55,467 nucleotides of DNA from Amycolatopsis acidicola (GCF_007713735.2 NZ_VMNW02000058.1:1-55467); one strand, 5' to 3'. Positions 38,272-47,519 are shown, numbered from the stretch's first letter. Numbers and translations: made by a program. The notes: generated by a model not told the origin, from the letters alone.

Positions 38272-39561
38272 ATGAAATTCGCGAAACCGGCCGCCGTCGC
38301 CGCGCTGGCGGTCAGCCTCATCGCTCCACTCGCCGCCTGTTCGAGTTCGGACTCCGGCTCGGGCGGCGTCGTCCACCTGACGTTCCGCCAGTTCGACCCG
38401 GAGAGCGAGGTCACCGGGCTCAAGACGGCGCTCGACGCCTGGAACGCCGCGCATCCCAACATCCAGGTCGAACTGCAGACGCTCAGCCCCAACAACGCGC
38501 AGCAGTTCGCCCGCGAGGCGAACTCCGGTTCCGGGCCGGACATCGACCAGATCGCCTACACCGACGTGTCCTTCCTGGCCACGCCCAAGATCCTCCAGCC
38601 GCTGGACGACCTCGAAAAGAACGATCCGCTGCCCGGCGGCACCGACGGCCTGCTCGCCACCGACCTGACCAAGATCGACGGCAAGACGTGGGCGATGCCG
38701 TGGACGGCCGACACGATGGCGCTGGTGTACAACCAGAAAGCGCTTACCGCCGCCGGCATCGCGAAACCGCCGGCCACGTGGGAGGAGCTCGCCGCCGACG
38801 CCAAGCAGATCAGCTCCTCCAGCGGTGGTAAGACGGCCGGTTTCTGTTTCCCCGCTTCGGGTTCCGCCACGAGCGCCGGCTGGTTCGCGATCAACTACTA
38901 CCTCTGGTCGCACGGCGCCACGCTGGTGAAGAAGGACGCGGCGGGCAACTGGTCGGCCGGCGCCACGAAGGAACAGCTCACCAGCGCGATCCAGTTCTTC
39001 ACCGATCTGTTCTCCTCCGGCGCGGTGTCCAAGGCGAACCAGGCGGTGCAGGACTACAGCGACCCGTCGATCGTCAACGGGCTCGCGAACGGCTCCTGCG
39101 CGATGACCTACGAACCGCCGTCCACCTTCACCAAGCTGGAGCAGCAGGCGACCGCCGCGGGCACCACCGTGACCACCGCGCCGATGCCCTCGGGCCTCAC
39201 CGACGGCGCGACGCACCTCGGCGGCCGCGCGCTGGGCATCAACCGCAACACCGAGCACGCCGAAGAGGCCTGGCAGGTCATCAAGTACCTGATGAGCGCC
39301 GACACGTTCAAGACCTACACCCAGTACCCGGCGAACAAGACCACGCTGACGCAGCTTTCGGTACCGCAGTCGCAACAGGGCTACGTGCAGCAGCTGCCGC
39401 ACTCGCAGTCCTTCGGCCGCTACATCGGCTCCGAGATGACCGTGTCCTCGATCGAACAGCTGGCGAACCAGCAGTTCTCGTCCGTCTACTCCGGACAGTC
39501 GTCGGCCGCGGACGCCGCGTCGGCGCTCCTCGACGGGCTGGCCAAGGGCCTCAAGGGCTGA
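38272..39561 (+). CDS. ABC importer sugar-binding lipoprotein
   Basis: A 429-residue family 1 extracellular solute-binding protein. The signal peptide ends in a lipobox LAAC with lipidated Cys23, followed by a Ser/Gly-rich linker. VVHLTFRQFDPES and the later WAMPWTADTMALVYNQKAL are typical carbohydrate-binding-protein segments. It should bind a sugar or oligosaccharide outside the membrane and deliver it to the two permeases downstream. AAGGAG at 38259-38264 sets ATG 38272. First gene of the glycan operon, presumably induced by release of the ROK repressor. Confidence 0.93.
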   Translation: MKFAKPAAVAALAVSLIAPLAACSSSDSGSGGVVHLTFRQFDPESEVTGLKTALDAWNAAHPNIQVELQTLSPNNAQQFAREANSGSGPDIDQIAYTDVSFLATPKILQPLDDLEKNDPLPGGTDGLLATDLTKIDGKTWAMPWTADTMALVYNQKALTAAGIAKPPATWEELAADAKQISSSSGGKTAGFCFPASGSATSAGWFAINYYLWSHGATLVKKDAAGNWSAGATKEQLTSAIQFFTDLFSSGAVSKANQAVQDYSDPSIVNGLANGSCAMTYEPPSTFTKLEQQATAAGTTVTTAPMPSGLTDGATHLGGRALGINRNTEHAEEAWQVIKYLMSADTFKTYTQYPANKTTLTQLSVPQSQQGYVQQLPHSQSFGRYIGSEMTVSSIEQLANQQFSSVYSGQSSAADAASALLDGLAKGLKG

Positions 39562-39564
39562 GCG

Positions 39565-40464
39565 GTGGCCACCCGTTCCGCTTCCCGGCAGGGGTACGCG
39601 CTCGTCACGCCGGCGTTGCTGGTCATCGCCGTGCTGTTCGTGTTCCCCAGCGTGTACAACGTCGTGCTCGCGTTCCAGAAGCTGACGCCCTACGACTCAC
39701 CCGGCGACGCGGAGTGGACCGGGTGGGACAACTTCAAGGCGATCTTCACCGATCCGGAGATCGGCAGCGCGGCGCTGAACACGGTGTTCTGGCTGACGGC
39801 CGTCACCGTGGTGATCCGGCTGGTGCTCGGTCTCGGCCTCGCGCTGCTGCTGCAGAGCCCCGTGCTCGAACGGTGGCGGCTGCGGGGGACGGCCAGGACG
39901 CTCGTGCTGGTGCCGTGGATGGTGCCGCCGGTGGTCGCCGTCGCGTGCTGGAAGTGGATCTTCGACGCGAACACCGGGGTGCTCAACCAGTTCCTCGTCG
40001 CCACCCACCTCCTGCCTGCCGGGGTGCCGTTCCTGGCGCAGACCTCCACGGTGTGGTGGTCGGTGGTGGCCATCATCGTCTGGCGCGAGCTGCCGTTCGT
40101 GGTGGTGGTGCTGATGGCGGGGCTGCAGTCGATCCCCAAGGAGCAGTACGAGGCGGCTTCGCTGGACTCGGCGGGCCGCTGGCAGTCCTTCCGGCACGTC
40201 ACGCTGCCCAGCCTCCGGCCGGTGATGATCGTCGTGGTGCTGATGACGGTCATCCAGACCTTCAACAACTTCGTCTACGTCTGGCTGTCCACCGGCGGCG
40301 GACCCGGCACGTACACCCAGGTGCTCGCGACGCAGCTCTACTCGGCCGCGTTCGTGTCCAACGACCTCGGCCAGGGAGCGGCGATCGGGATCGTGATGAC
40401 CGCGGTGATGGCGATCTTCGCGCTGGCCTACCTGCGCGCGACCGCCGACCGGGAGGGACGCTGA
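39565..40464 (+). CDS. ABC sugar permease 1 (MalF/UgpA type)
   Basis: A 299-residue inner-membrane permease with six helices. The cytoplasmic EAA loop is EQYEAASLDSAGRWQSFRHV followed by TLPSLRP, which docks the ATPase. GTG 39565 lies 3 nt after the binding-protein stop, so translation is coupled. No ATPase gene is present in the operon; a shared MsiK-type ATPase elsewhere is the usual actinobacterial solution. Confidence 0.93.
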   Translation: MATRSASRQGYALVTPALLVIAVLFVFPSVYNVVLAFQKLTPYDSPGDAEWTGWDNFKAIFTDPEIGSAALNTVFWLTAVTVVIRLVLGLGLALLLQSPVLERWRLRGTARTLVLVPWMVPPVVAVACWKWIFDANTGVLNQFLVATHLLPAGVPFLAQTSTVWWSVVAIIVWRELPFVVVVLMAGLQSIPKEQYEAASLDSAGRWQSFRHVTLPSLRPVMIVVVLMTVIQTFNNFVYVWLSTGGGPGTYTQVLATQLYSAAFVSNDLGQGAAIGIVMTAVMAIFALAYLRATADREGR

Positions 40465-41364
40465 ATGAGCACCGAAACGAAAGCCCCGCCGGTGCACGAC
40501 GTCCCGCCCGCCACGGTACGGCGCAACCGGCCACGGAAGCGCCGGGCGCGCGATCTGCTGGTGATCGTGCCGACGTTCGCCATCCTGTTCGTGATCGTCT
40601 TTCCCGTGCTGTGGATGGTGTTCACCTCGCTGCGGCCGGCCACGGCGCTCGGCGCGCGGCTGCCGTTCGGCCAGTGGTTCGACGGGCTCGGGTTCGACGC
40701 GTATGCGCGGCTGTTCCAGGGCTCGGACTTCGGCCGCTACCTCGGCAACAGCCTGCTGGTATCGGTGATCAGCACCGCGTGCACAGTGGTACTGGCGAGC
40801 CTCGCCGCCTACGCGCTCTCACGATTTTCCTTCCGTGGCAAGGGAACCGTGCTCCTCGTCGTGCTCGCGACGCAGCTGCTGCCGTTCGTCGTGCTGATCA
40901 CGCCGATGTACCTGGCGTTCGGCGAGCTCGGGCTGCTCGACTCCTACGCCGGCCTGATCATCGTGTACGTCGCGATGACGCTGCCGCTGGCGATCTACCT
41001 GATGATGGGCTATTTCAACACGATCCCGACGGTGCTCGACGAAGCCGCGCGGATCGACGGCTGCTCCACGGTGGGCGTGCTGTTCCGCGTCGTGTTCCCG
41101 ATCGCGGTGCCCGGTATCGTCACCGTCGTCATCACCACGTTCATCGCGACCTGGGAGGAGTTCTTCTTCGCCAGCGTGCTGATGACGGGGGAGAAGCTCA
41201 AGACCGTCCAAGTGGGACTGTCGTCGTTCTTCGGGGAGTACGCCAGCGACTGGGGGATGATCATGGCCGCCGCCACGGTTTCCGCGATCCCGACCGTCGT
41301 GCTGTTCTCGCTCGTGCAGAAGCGCCTGGTCGCGGGCATGGCCGCAGGGAGTGTGAAGGAATGA
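40465..41364 (+). CDS. ABC sugar permease 2 (MalG/UgpE type)
   Basis: A 299-residue permease with a basic N-terminus and six helices. The EAA loop reads VLDEAARIDGCSTVGVLFRV followed by VFPIAVPG. It pairs with permease 1 to form the channel. The ATG abuts the stop of permease 1 and its own stop overlaps the sulfatase start by 4 nt (ATGA), which ties transport to desulfation in one transcript. Confidence 0.93.
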   Translation: MSTETKAPPVHDVPPATVRRNRPRKRRARDLLVIVPTFAILFVIVFPVLWMVFTSLRPATALGARLPFGQWFDGLGFDAYARLFQGSDFGRYLGNSLLVSVISTACTVVLASLAAYALSRFSFRGKGTVLLVVLATQLLPFVVLITPMYLAFGELGLLDSYAGLIIVYVAMTLPLAIYLMMGYFNTIPTVLDEAARIDGCSTVGVLFRVVFPIAVPGIVTVVITTFIATWEEFFFASVLMTGEKLKTVQVGLSSFFGEYASDWGMIMAAATVSAIPTVVLFSLVQKRLVAGMAAGSVKE

Positions 41365-42659
41365 ACCCGAACGTCGTGGTGCTCTACGCCGACGATCTCG
41401 GCTGGGGTGACCTCGGGTGCTTCGGCGCCGACGACTTCGATACCCCGGCGCTGGACGGGCTCGCCGCGTCGGGTGCCCGGCTGCCGCAGTGGTACTCGAA
41501 TTCGCCGGTCTGCTCGCCTTCGCGTGCTTCGCTGCTTACGGGACGGCATCCGGCGCACGCCGGGGTGGAGGCGATTCTCGGCGGCACGCGGCACACCGTC
41601 GGGCTGCCACCGCAGACGACGCTGGCGAGCGAGTTGCGCGATCGTGGTTACGCCACGGGCATTTTCGGCAAATGGCATCTGGGCGTGGACCAGGACTACA
41701 ACCCGCTGCGCCGGGGTTTCGACGAACACTTCGGCTTCCGCGCCGGCTGCGTCGACTACTACTCGCACATCTACTACTGGGGCGAGCACAATCCCATCCA
41801 TGACCTGTGGGAGGGCGAGGACGAGGTCTGGCACAACGGCGAATACCTCACCACGGTCATCGCCCGCCGTGCCGCGGAGTTCATCGAGCGCAACGCCGAG
41901 CGCCCGTTCTTCTGTTACGTGCCCTTCAATGCGCCGCACTACCCGCTGCACGCGCCCGAGGAGTACATGGCCCGCTTCGCGTACCTGCCCGAGGGGCGCC
42001 GGATGATGGCGGCGATGGTGAAGGCGATGGACGACGGGATCGCCGTGATCCTGGAAACCCTTGCGCGCCTGGGACTTCGGGAGAATACGATCGTGTTCTT
42101 CTCCTCCGACAACGGTCCGTCGATCGAGGAGCGTAACTGGTTCGACGGCGAGGAGGTCTCCTACGACGGGGGTTCCGCCGGGGGTTTGCGCGGGCACAAG
42201 GGTTCGCTGTTCGAGGGCGGGATCCGGGTGCCCAGCATGATTTCCTGGCCAGCGGCGATTCCGGCCGGACAGACGCCGGAAGTGGTGGGGTACATGGCAG
42301 ATCTCGTGCCCACGGTGCTCGAAGCGGTCGACGGCGTACCGCCCGAAAATCACACGATCGATGGTGAATCGGTGCTTTCGTCGCTGAAAACCGGTGCGGC
42401 GGGGCCCGAACGTCTGCTACTTTGGCAGTATGAGGGCCAGCTCGCTGGCCGCTTGGGCCGTTGGAAGGCCGTGCTGGACGCGTGTGAGAGCCTCGAATCC
42501 CAGGTCGCGGTAGCCGAGGGATTGTACGACCTCCATGAGGATCCGGCCGAGGAACACGATCTTTCCCGCAGACATCCGGCGAAGTTCGCCGAGCTGCGTG
42601 CTGAGCTGGTCCGTTTCGCGCAATGCTGCGAAGGCTGGCGCCGCGCCCCCGTCCGCTGA
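41361..42659 (+). CDS. Type I sulfatase (formylglycine-dependent)
   Basis: A 432-residue arylsulfatase-superfamily enzyme. NVVVLYADDLGWGDLGCFG gives the metal-binding Asp pair. C51-S-P-S-R followed by ASLLTGRH is the signature in which Cys51 is oxidised to formylglycine. GIFGKWHLG, APHYPLH and FFSSDNGPS hold the other sulfate and calcium ligands. There is no signal peptide, so it acts in the cytoplasm on imported substrate; secreted sulfatases are more usual. It needs a formylglycine-generating enzyme, absent from the window. Coupled to permease 2, with GH38 following, so the substrate is probably a sulfated mannoside. Confidence 0.93.
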   Translation: MNPNVVVLYADDLGWGDLGCFGADDFDTPALDGLAASGARLPQWYSNSPVCSPSRASLLTGRHPAHAGVEAILGGTRHTVGLPPQTTLASELRDRGYATGIFGKWHLGVDQDYNPLRRGFDEHFGFRAGCVDYYSHIYYWGEHNPIHDLWEGEDEVWHNGEYLTTVIARRAAEFIERNAERPFFCYVPFNAPHYPLHAPEEYMARFAYLPEGRRMMAAMVKAMDDGIAVILETLARLGLRENTIVFFSSDNGPSIEERNWFDGEEVSYDGGSAGGLRGHKGSLFEGGIRVPSMISWPAAIPAGQTPEVVGYMADLVPTVLEAVDGVPPENHTIDGESVLSSLKTGAAGPERLLLWQYEGQLAGRLGRWKAVLDACESLESQVAVAEGLYDLHEDPAEEHDLSRRHPAKFAELRAELVRFAQCCEGWRRAPVR

Positions 42660-42695
42660 GCCCGTTCGCTGAGCCCCGTACGCATCAGGAGAATC

Positions 42696-45680
42696 ATGCA
42701 CGACACCACTGCCCAGATCGAGATGCGCATAGAACGCTTCGTGCGTGAGCGCATCGCGCCGGCCGTGGAGCGCCGCCACGTGGCGCTCGGCGTCACGGCC
42801 TGGGAGGTGCCCGGCGAACCGGTGCCGTTCGGCGAGGCGGTGGCGCGGGAGTTCACGCCGTTCGCGGTGGGCAGGCCGTGGAGCAAACCCTGGGGCACCA
42901 CGTGGTTCCACGTCACGGGGGAGATCCCGGCGGGCTGGGGCGGCGAGGGCACGGCGGTGGAGCTGGTCGTCGATCTGGGGTTTTCCGCGCGGCAGCCCGG
43001 TTTCCAGGCCGAGGGGCTCGTCTACCGGCCCGACGGCACGATCGTGAAAGGCCTGGAGCCGCTGAACAACGCGGTGCCCGTCGGGCCGGGACCCGTTGAC
43101 CTGTATGTGGAAGCGGCGTCCAACCCGGATGTCGGCGGGCATTACTTCTACCTGCCCACCCCACTCGGCGACAAGGCGACGGCCGGCACGGAGCCGATCT
43201 ACACGCTGCGCCGGATCGACCTCGTCGAGCACGATCTGACCGTGCGGCATCTCTTACGGGACTGCTGGACGCTCACCGGGCTGATGGCCGAGCTGGAGCC
43301 GTCCCTGCCCCGCCGTGCCGAGATCCTGCGCGCGCTGGAGCGGATGTGCGATGTCGTGGATCCCGAACGAGTAGCCGAAACCGCCGCGGCAGGGCGGAAA
43401 GCGCTCGCCGACGTGCTCGCTTCGCCCGCGTACGCGAGCGCGCATCAGGTGATCGCCGTGGGGCACGCGCACATCGACTCGGCGTGGTTGTGGCCCACGC
43501 GCGAGACCATCCGCAAATGCGCGCGCACCTTCTCCAACGTCCTCGCGCTGATGGACGAGTACCCGGACTTCGTGTTCGCCTGCTCCAGCGCCCAGCAGTA
43601 CGCCTGGATGAAGGACCACTACCCGGAGCTGTTCGAGCGGATCCGCGCGCGGGTGGCGGACGGCCGGTTCGTGCCCGTGGGCGGCATGTGGGTCGAGTCC
43701 GACACGAACCTGCCCGGTGGTGAGGCGCTGGCCCGGCAGTTCGTGCAGGGCAAGGGTTTCTTCCTGCGGGAGTTCGGGTTCGAGCCGGACGACGTGTGGC
43801 TGCCGGACTCCTTCGGCTACACCGGCGCCCTGCCGCAGATCGCGCGCGCGGCGGGCGCGAACTCGTTCCTGACGCAGAAGATCTCGTGGAACGAGACCAA
43901 CCGGATGCCGCACCACACGTTCTGGTGGGAGGGCATCGACGGCACCCGCATCTTCACGCATTTCCCGCCCACGGACACCTACAACTCGGATCTCTCGGGC
44001 GCGGATCTCGCCCGGGCCCAACGGCAGTACGCGGAGAAGGGCGTCTCGAACATCTCGCTGACGCCGTTCGGTTTCGGGGACGGCGGGGGCGGTCCCACGC
44101 GCGAGATGATGGAGGCCGCGGCGCGCACACGCTCGCTGGAGGGTTCGCCGCGGGTCGAGGTCGGCACGCCGCGGGAGTTCTTCGACAGGGCCAAGGCGTC
44201 GCATCCGGCACCGGCCACGTGGTCCGGCGAGATGTACCTGGAACTGCACCGGGGCACGTACACCTCGCAGGCGAAGACGAAGCAGGGCAACAGGCGCAGC
44301 GAGCACCTGCTGCGCGAAGCGGAGCTGTGGCACGCGACGGCGGCCTGGCGCGGGCTCGGCGAGTACCCGTACGAAGCGCTGGACGAGGCGTGGCAAACCG
44401 TTCTCCTGCAACAGTTCCACGACATCCTGCCGGGTTCCTCGATCGCCTGGGTGCACCAGGAGGCCGAACGCAACTACGCCGAAGTCGCCGCGACGCTCGA
44501 GCCGCTGATCGACGACGCGCAGCGCGCGCTCGCCGGGCCGGGGGAGTCGGAGGTCGTGTTCAACGCGGCTCCCGTCGCCGCTGCCGGCGCGCCCGCGCTC
44601 GGCGCGGTCACCGGAGCGTTGCCTTCCTGGGTCGCGCCGGCCGCCTCGGATTCGGGGTGGGTGCTGGAGAACACCTCCGTCCGGGCGGTCTTCGACGCGG
44701 ACGGCCTGCTCGTGTCCTTTGTAGACCGTGCGGCGGATCGTGAGGTGCTGGCGTCCCCGGCGGCGTTGCTGCAGGTGTGCCGCGATCTGCCGAACCAGTG
44801 GGACGCCTGGGACATCAACGAGCACTACCGGCACTCCATCGTCGAGCTGCGGGACGCCGACGAGGTGCGGGCCACCGGTGACGCCCTCGTCGTGCGGCGC
44901 TCGTTCCAGGATTCGGTGTTCGTGCAGACGTTCCGCCTCGGCGCCGACGCGGGCGAGCTGGAGATCGAAACCCGGGTCGACTGGCACGAGCAGGAAAAGC
45001 TGCTGAAGCTCGCGTTCCCGCTCGCCGTGCACGCCGACCGCGCGGCGTCGGAGATCCAGTTCGGGCACATCCAGCGCCCGACGCACACGAACACCTCGTG
45101 GGACGCGGCGCGGTTCGAGACCGCCGCGCACCGGTGGGTGCACGTGGCGGAGCCCGGGTTCGGCGTGGCGGTGGCGAACGACTCGACCTACGGACACGAC
45201 ATCACGCGCCGCTGGGCGGAGGACGGCTCGACCGTGACGCTCGTCCGCCAGTCGCTGCTGCGCGCCCCGCGGTTCCCCGATCCCGAGGCGGACCAAGGCG
45301 AACACGTGCTGCGCACCGCGCTGCGCCCGGCGCCGACAGTGCTCGAGGCGCTCGACACGGGCTACCGGCTGAACCTCCCGGCCCGCGTGGTTTCCGGTGG
45401 CGGCCCGGTGGCTCCGCTGGTCGCGGTGTCGTCGCCCGCAGTCGTCGTGGAGGCGGTCAAACTCGCCGAGGACCGCTCGGGCGATCTCGTCATCCGCCTG
45501 TACGAGGCCCGCGGCGGCCGGGCCCGCACGGGAGTCGGGATCTCGGAACCCTTCGCGCGGGCCTGGACCACCGACCTGCTCGAACGGGAAACTCCGCAAA
45601 CCCGGTCCTGGGCGGGAAAGCCGATCGAACTGGAGTTGCGGCCGTTCGAGATCGTGACCCTGCGGGTGCGGCGCGGGTAA
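42696..45680 (+). CDS. GH38 alpha-mannosidase
   Basis: A 994-residue glycoside hydrolase family 38 enzyme. After an N-terminal beta domain (1-245), the catalytic domain opens with VGHAHIDSAWLWP, where His257, Asp261 and neighbours bind zinc. The nucleophile is Asp371 in WLPDSFGYTGALPQI. QQFHDILPGSSIAWVHQEAE is the conserved third motif, and the C-terminal half is beta-sandwich. No signal peptide, so it is cytoplasmic. It should remove alpha-mannose from the imported, desulfated glycan. It follows the sulfatase by 36 bp in the operon. Confidence 0.95.
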   Translation: MHDTTAQIEMRIERFVRERIAPAVERRHVALGVTAWEVPGEPVPFGEAVAREFTPFAVGRPWSKPWGTTWFHVTGEIPAGWGGEGTAVELVVDLGFSARQPGFQAEGLVYRPDGTIVKGLEPLNNAVPVGPGPVDLYVEAASNPDVGGHYFYLPTPLGDKATAGTEPIYTLRRIDLVEHDLTVRHLLRDCWTLTGLMAELEPSLPRRAEILRALERMCDVVDPERVAETAAAGRKALADVLASPAYASAHQVIAVGHAHIDSAWLWPTRETIRKCARTFSNVLALMDEYPDFVFACSSAQQYAWMKDHYPELFERIRARVADGRFVPVGGMWVESDTNLPGGEALARQFVQGKGFFLREFGFEPDDVWLPDSFGYTGALPQIARAAGANSFLTQKISWNETNRMPHHTFWWEGIDGTRIFTHFPPTDTYNSDLSGADLARAQRQYAEKGVSNISLTPFGFGDGGGGPTREMMEAAARTRSLEGSPRVEVGTPREFFDRAKASHPAPATWSGEMYLELHRGTYTSQAKTKQGNRRSEHLLREAELWHATAAWRGLGEYPYEALDEAWQTVLLQQFHDILPGSSIAWVHQEAERNYAEVAATLEPLIDDAQRALAGPGESEVVFNAAPVAAAGAPALGAVTGALPSWVAPAASDSGWVLENTSVRAVFDADGLLVSFVDRAADREVLASPAALLQVCRDLPNQWDAWDINEHYRHSIVELRDADEVRATGDALVVRRSFQDSVFVQTFRLGADAGELEIETRVDWHEQEKLLKLAFPLAVHADRAASEIQFGHIQRPTHTNTSWDAARFETAAHRWVHVAEPGFGVAVANDSTYGHDITRRWAEDGSTVTLVRQSLLRAPRFPDPEADQGEHVLRTALRPAPTVLEALDTGYRLNLPARVVSGGGPVAPLVAVSSPAVVVEAVKLAEDRSGDLVIRLYEARGGRARTGVGISEPFARAWTTDLLERETPQTRSWAGKPIELELRPFEIVTLRVRRG

Positions 45681-45690
45681 CGTCCCTGCC

Positions 45691-46074
45691 ATGCTGCGAC
45701 TGGGATTCCCGGTGCTGGGTGTGACTGACGTGCCGCGGGCGGAGGCCTTCTGGACGGCGGCGCTGAACCTCGTACCGACCGAAGAGTGGGCGAGCGACAC
45801 CTGGCGCACGCTGAACCACGCGGACGGCTCGGGCCGGGCTCTCGCCCTGATGTACAGCGAGTCCCCGGCCGAGCCGCGCCCACGGCTGCACCTCGACCTG
45901 TTCGTCGACACCACCGCGGAGCAGCAGGCGGAGATCACGCGACTGCTCGGACTCGGCGCCCGTGAAGTGGACTGGCAGCTCTACCCGCCGAAGCCGGACT
46001 TCGTCGTACTAGCCGACCCCGACGGCAACCTGTTCTGTGTGGTCGACCTGAGCGCGGCCCCGTCAGGAAGCTAG
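45691..46074 (+). CDS. VOC-family protein
   Basis: A 127-residue vicinal oxygen chelate protein: GFPVLGVTDVPRAEAFWTAA opens the fold, RLHLDLFVDT carries a possible metal His, and FVVLADPDGNLFCVVDL is the usual closing motif. It starts 10 bp after the mannosidase stop with no clear ribosome site, so it may be read as the last gene of that operon, though nothing in it suggests a glycan role. Last gene before a 0.9-kb repeat-rich gap. Confidence 0.85.
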   Translation: MLRLGFPVLGVTDVPRAEAFWTAALNLVPTEEWASDTWRTLNHADGSGRALALMYSESPAEPRPRLHLDLFVDTTAEQQAEITRLLGLGAREVDWQLYPPKPDFVVLADPDGNLFCVVDLSAAPSGS

Positions 46075-46264
46075 CCGCGCGGGGCCCCGGTACCCGAACC
46101 CGCGAGGTGGTTCCGGTCCCGTTCGCCGCAACACCTGACGCCAACACCTTCGGACCACCTCCCACCCCGCCGACACGCGTGCCCAGAGAGGAGCTTGGAA
46201 CGAATCGCCCGGACACTACCGCCGAGCCCCCTTTCCGCAGGCCTCCAGCGCGCCACCGACGCTC

Positions 46265-46278
46265 GGAAAGCGCTTTCC
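46265..46278. promoter_or_regulatory. LacI-type palindrome without an obvious target
   Basis: GGAAAGCGCTTTCC is a perfect 14-bp palindrome with a central CG, the form of LacI-family operators. No start codon with a ribosome site follows within 200 bp on either strand, and no LacI gene is in the window. Confidence 0.3.
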
Positions 46279-46457
46279 TCCACCCCCGGCGGCCGACACG
46301 CGCCACCGGCCGGCTCGCCACACCACTGGCGATAGCCGCGGCGACAGCGCCGCCGTCGCCCTCGCTCTCGCCCTCGCTGCCGCCGTGGTGCTGACGTCGC
46401 AGCCGCGCTGCCTGCCGCACCCACCCTCGCTACCGTCGCCCTCGCCGCCGCACCAGC

Positions 46458-46680
46458 GCTGGCTGCCCCGGTGGTGCTGCCCGCCGTAGCCGCGCTCACC
46501 CCGGTATCCGCGCTCGCCGCCGCATCGACGCTGGCCGCCCCGGTGGCGCTGCCTGCCGCAGCCACGCGTGCCGCCGCAGCCACGCTCGCCCCGGTACCCG
46601 CGCTCGCCACTGCATCGCCGCTGGCCGCCCCGGCGGTGCTGCCCGCCGTAGCCACGCGGGCCGCCGCAGCCACGCTCACC
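46458..46680. repeat. Degenerate minisatellite, three units of 72-90 bp
   Basis: Units begin with GCTGGCYGCCCCGG at 46458, 46530 and 46620. The second and third carry an extra 18-bp block (ACGCGKGCCGCCGCAGCC) that the first lacks, so unit lengths are 72 and 90 bp. Each contains a GCTGCCCGCCGTAGCC-like stretch. Variation in steps of 18 bp suggests replication slippage. Confidence 0.7.
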
Positions 46681-46760
46681 CCCAGAACTGCGGGCAAGCC
46701 ATTGCAACCGCGTCAACCGGTCTCGCGCGCCTGCCCCGCTTTGCCCCTGCACCCACTTCA

Positions 46761-46880
46761 CCGCACAGCTCCGGGATGCACCACGCAGCTCCGGGATGCA
46801 CCGCACAGCTCCAAGAGGCATCGCACGGCACCGGGAGGCATCGCACAGCACCGGGAGGCATCGCACAGCACCGGGAAGCA
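46761..46880. repeat. Tandem array of six 20-bp repeats
   Basis: Six contiguous units at 46761, 46781, 46801, 46821, 46841 and 46861. The consensus of the last three is TCGCACAGCACCGGGAGGCA; the first three carry CTCCGGGATGCA-type ends. Adjacent units differ at one to six positions, more similar to neighbours than to distant units, consistent with stepwise duplication. There is no spacer, so it is not CRISPR. Confidence 0.88.
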
Positions 46881-47000
46881 CCAGGCAGCAGCACACAGTC
46901 CAGGCAGCCACCGCGGCTCAAGGGAAGCGGGTGCGTCTGTCGCTGCAGCCGTCAACGGCAGGCGCACCCACCCTTTACACGACAGACCTCGCCGCCCGGT

Positions 47001-47519
47001 TCATTTCCCCTTCGGCGCCGCCGGTCGGGCCGCCGCCGTCGCGGCCCCCGCGCGAGCCGCCCCCGCTCGGGGCGCCACCGCGCGAGCCGCCGCCGCGCGA
47101 GGCGCCGTGTCGGCAACACGAGTCAGCAGTTCCTTCAGCGTCTTCAGCTCGGCAGCCGAGAGGTCCTGCCCGAGATCCGCGTCGAGGATCTTCAGGCGCG
47201 CGTCCGCGCGTTCGAACAGTTCGCGACCGTCGCCGGTGAGCCGGATTTCGATCAGCGTGCGGTGCAGCGCGTGAGGGGAGCGCTCCACGAGCCCCCGCGC
47301 TTCGAGCCGCCCGACGGTGCTGTTCATCGTCTGCGGCGTGACCTGGCACTGCCGCGCCAGTTCGGCGGAGGTGATCCCGTCGTGGTCGCTCAGGATCGTC
47401 AGCGCGGCCAGCTGGGCCGGCGTGATCCCGTACGCGCGCAGCACCTGTTCCTTCGCCTGCTGGGTGGCCTGCTCCGCACGTTTGATGAACCAGAGCAGCC
47501 GCGCCGTGTAGTGCGCCAT
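47001..47519 (-). CDS. MarR-family regulator with Ala/Arg-rich tail
   Basis: A 172-residue MarR protein. ITSAELARQCQVTPQTMNSTV is the recognition region and HALHRTLIEIRLTGDG the wing. Residues about 138-172 are a low-complexity Ala/Arg/Pro tail not expected in the family, encoded beside the repeat tract and possibly grown from it. Divergent from a GlcG/HbpS-like gene (47611). Three TATCAG/CTGATA half-sites lie between, so it probably controls that gene and itself. Confidence 0.88.
   Translation of the reverse strand: MAHYTARLLWFIKRAEQATQQAKEQVLRAYGITPAQLAALTILSDHDGITSAELARQCQVTPQTMNSTVGRLEARGLVERSPHALHRTLIEIRLTGDGRELFERADARLKILDADLGQDLSAAELKTLKELLTRVADTAPRAAAARAVAPRAGAARAGAATAAARPAAPKGK

Larger units (their letters stand above)
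46075..47000. other. 926-bp non-coding, repeat-rich tract
   Basis: No supported gene. The left third holds a 14-bp palindrome (46265-46278). The centre and right hold two tandem-repeat arrays, at 46458-46680 and 46761-46880. Open frames exist on both strands, but they encode Ala- or Cys/Arg-rich repeats without ribosome sites, and the 20-bp period shifts frame each unit. Low-complexity GC-rich sequence continues into the end of the adjacent MarR gene. Confidence 0.65.

Noticed and set aside
46761..46880. CRISPR array
   Set aside because: The 20-bp repeats are contiguous without spacers, degenerate, and no cas gene is near.
46471..47274. Long plus-strand Ala-rich frame through the repeat tract
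   Set aside because: No ribosome site; it runs across the 20-bp array, whose period breaks codon phase, and into the antisense of the MarR gene.
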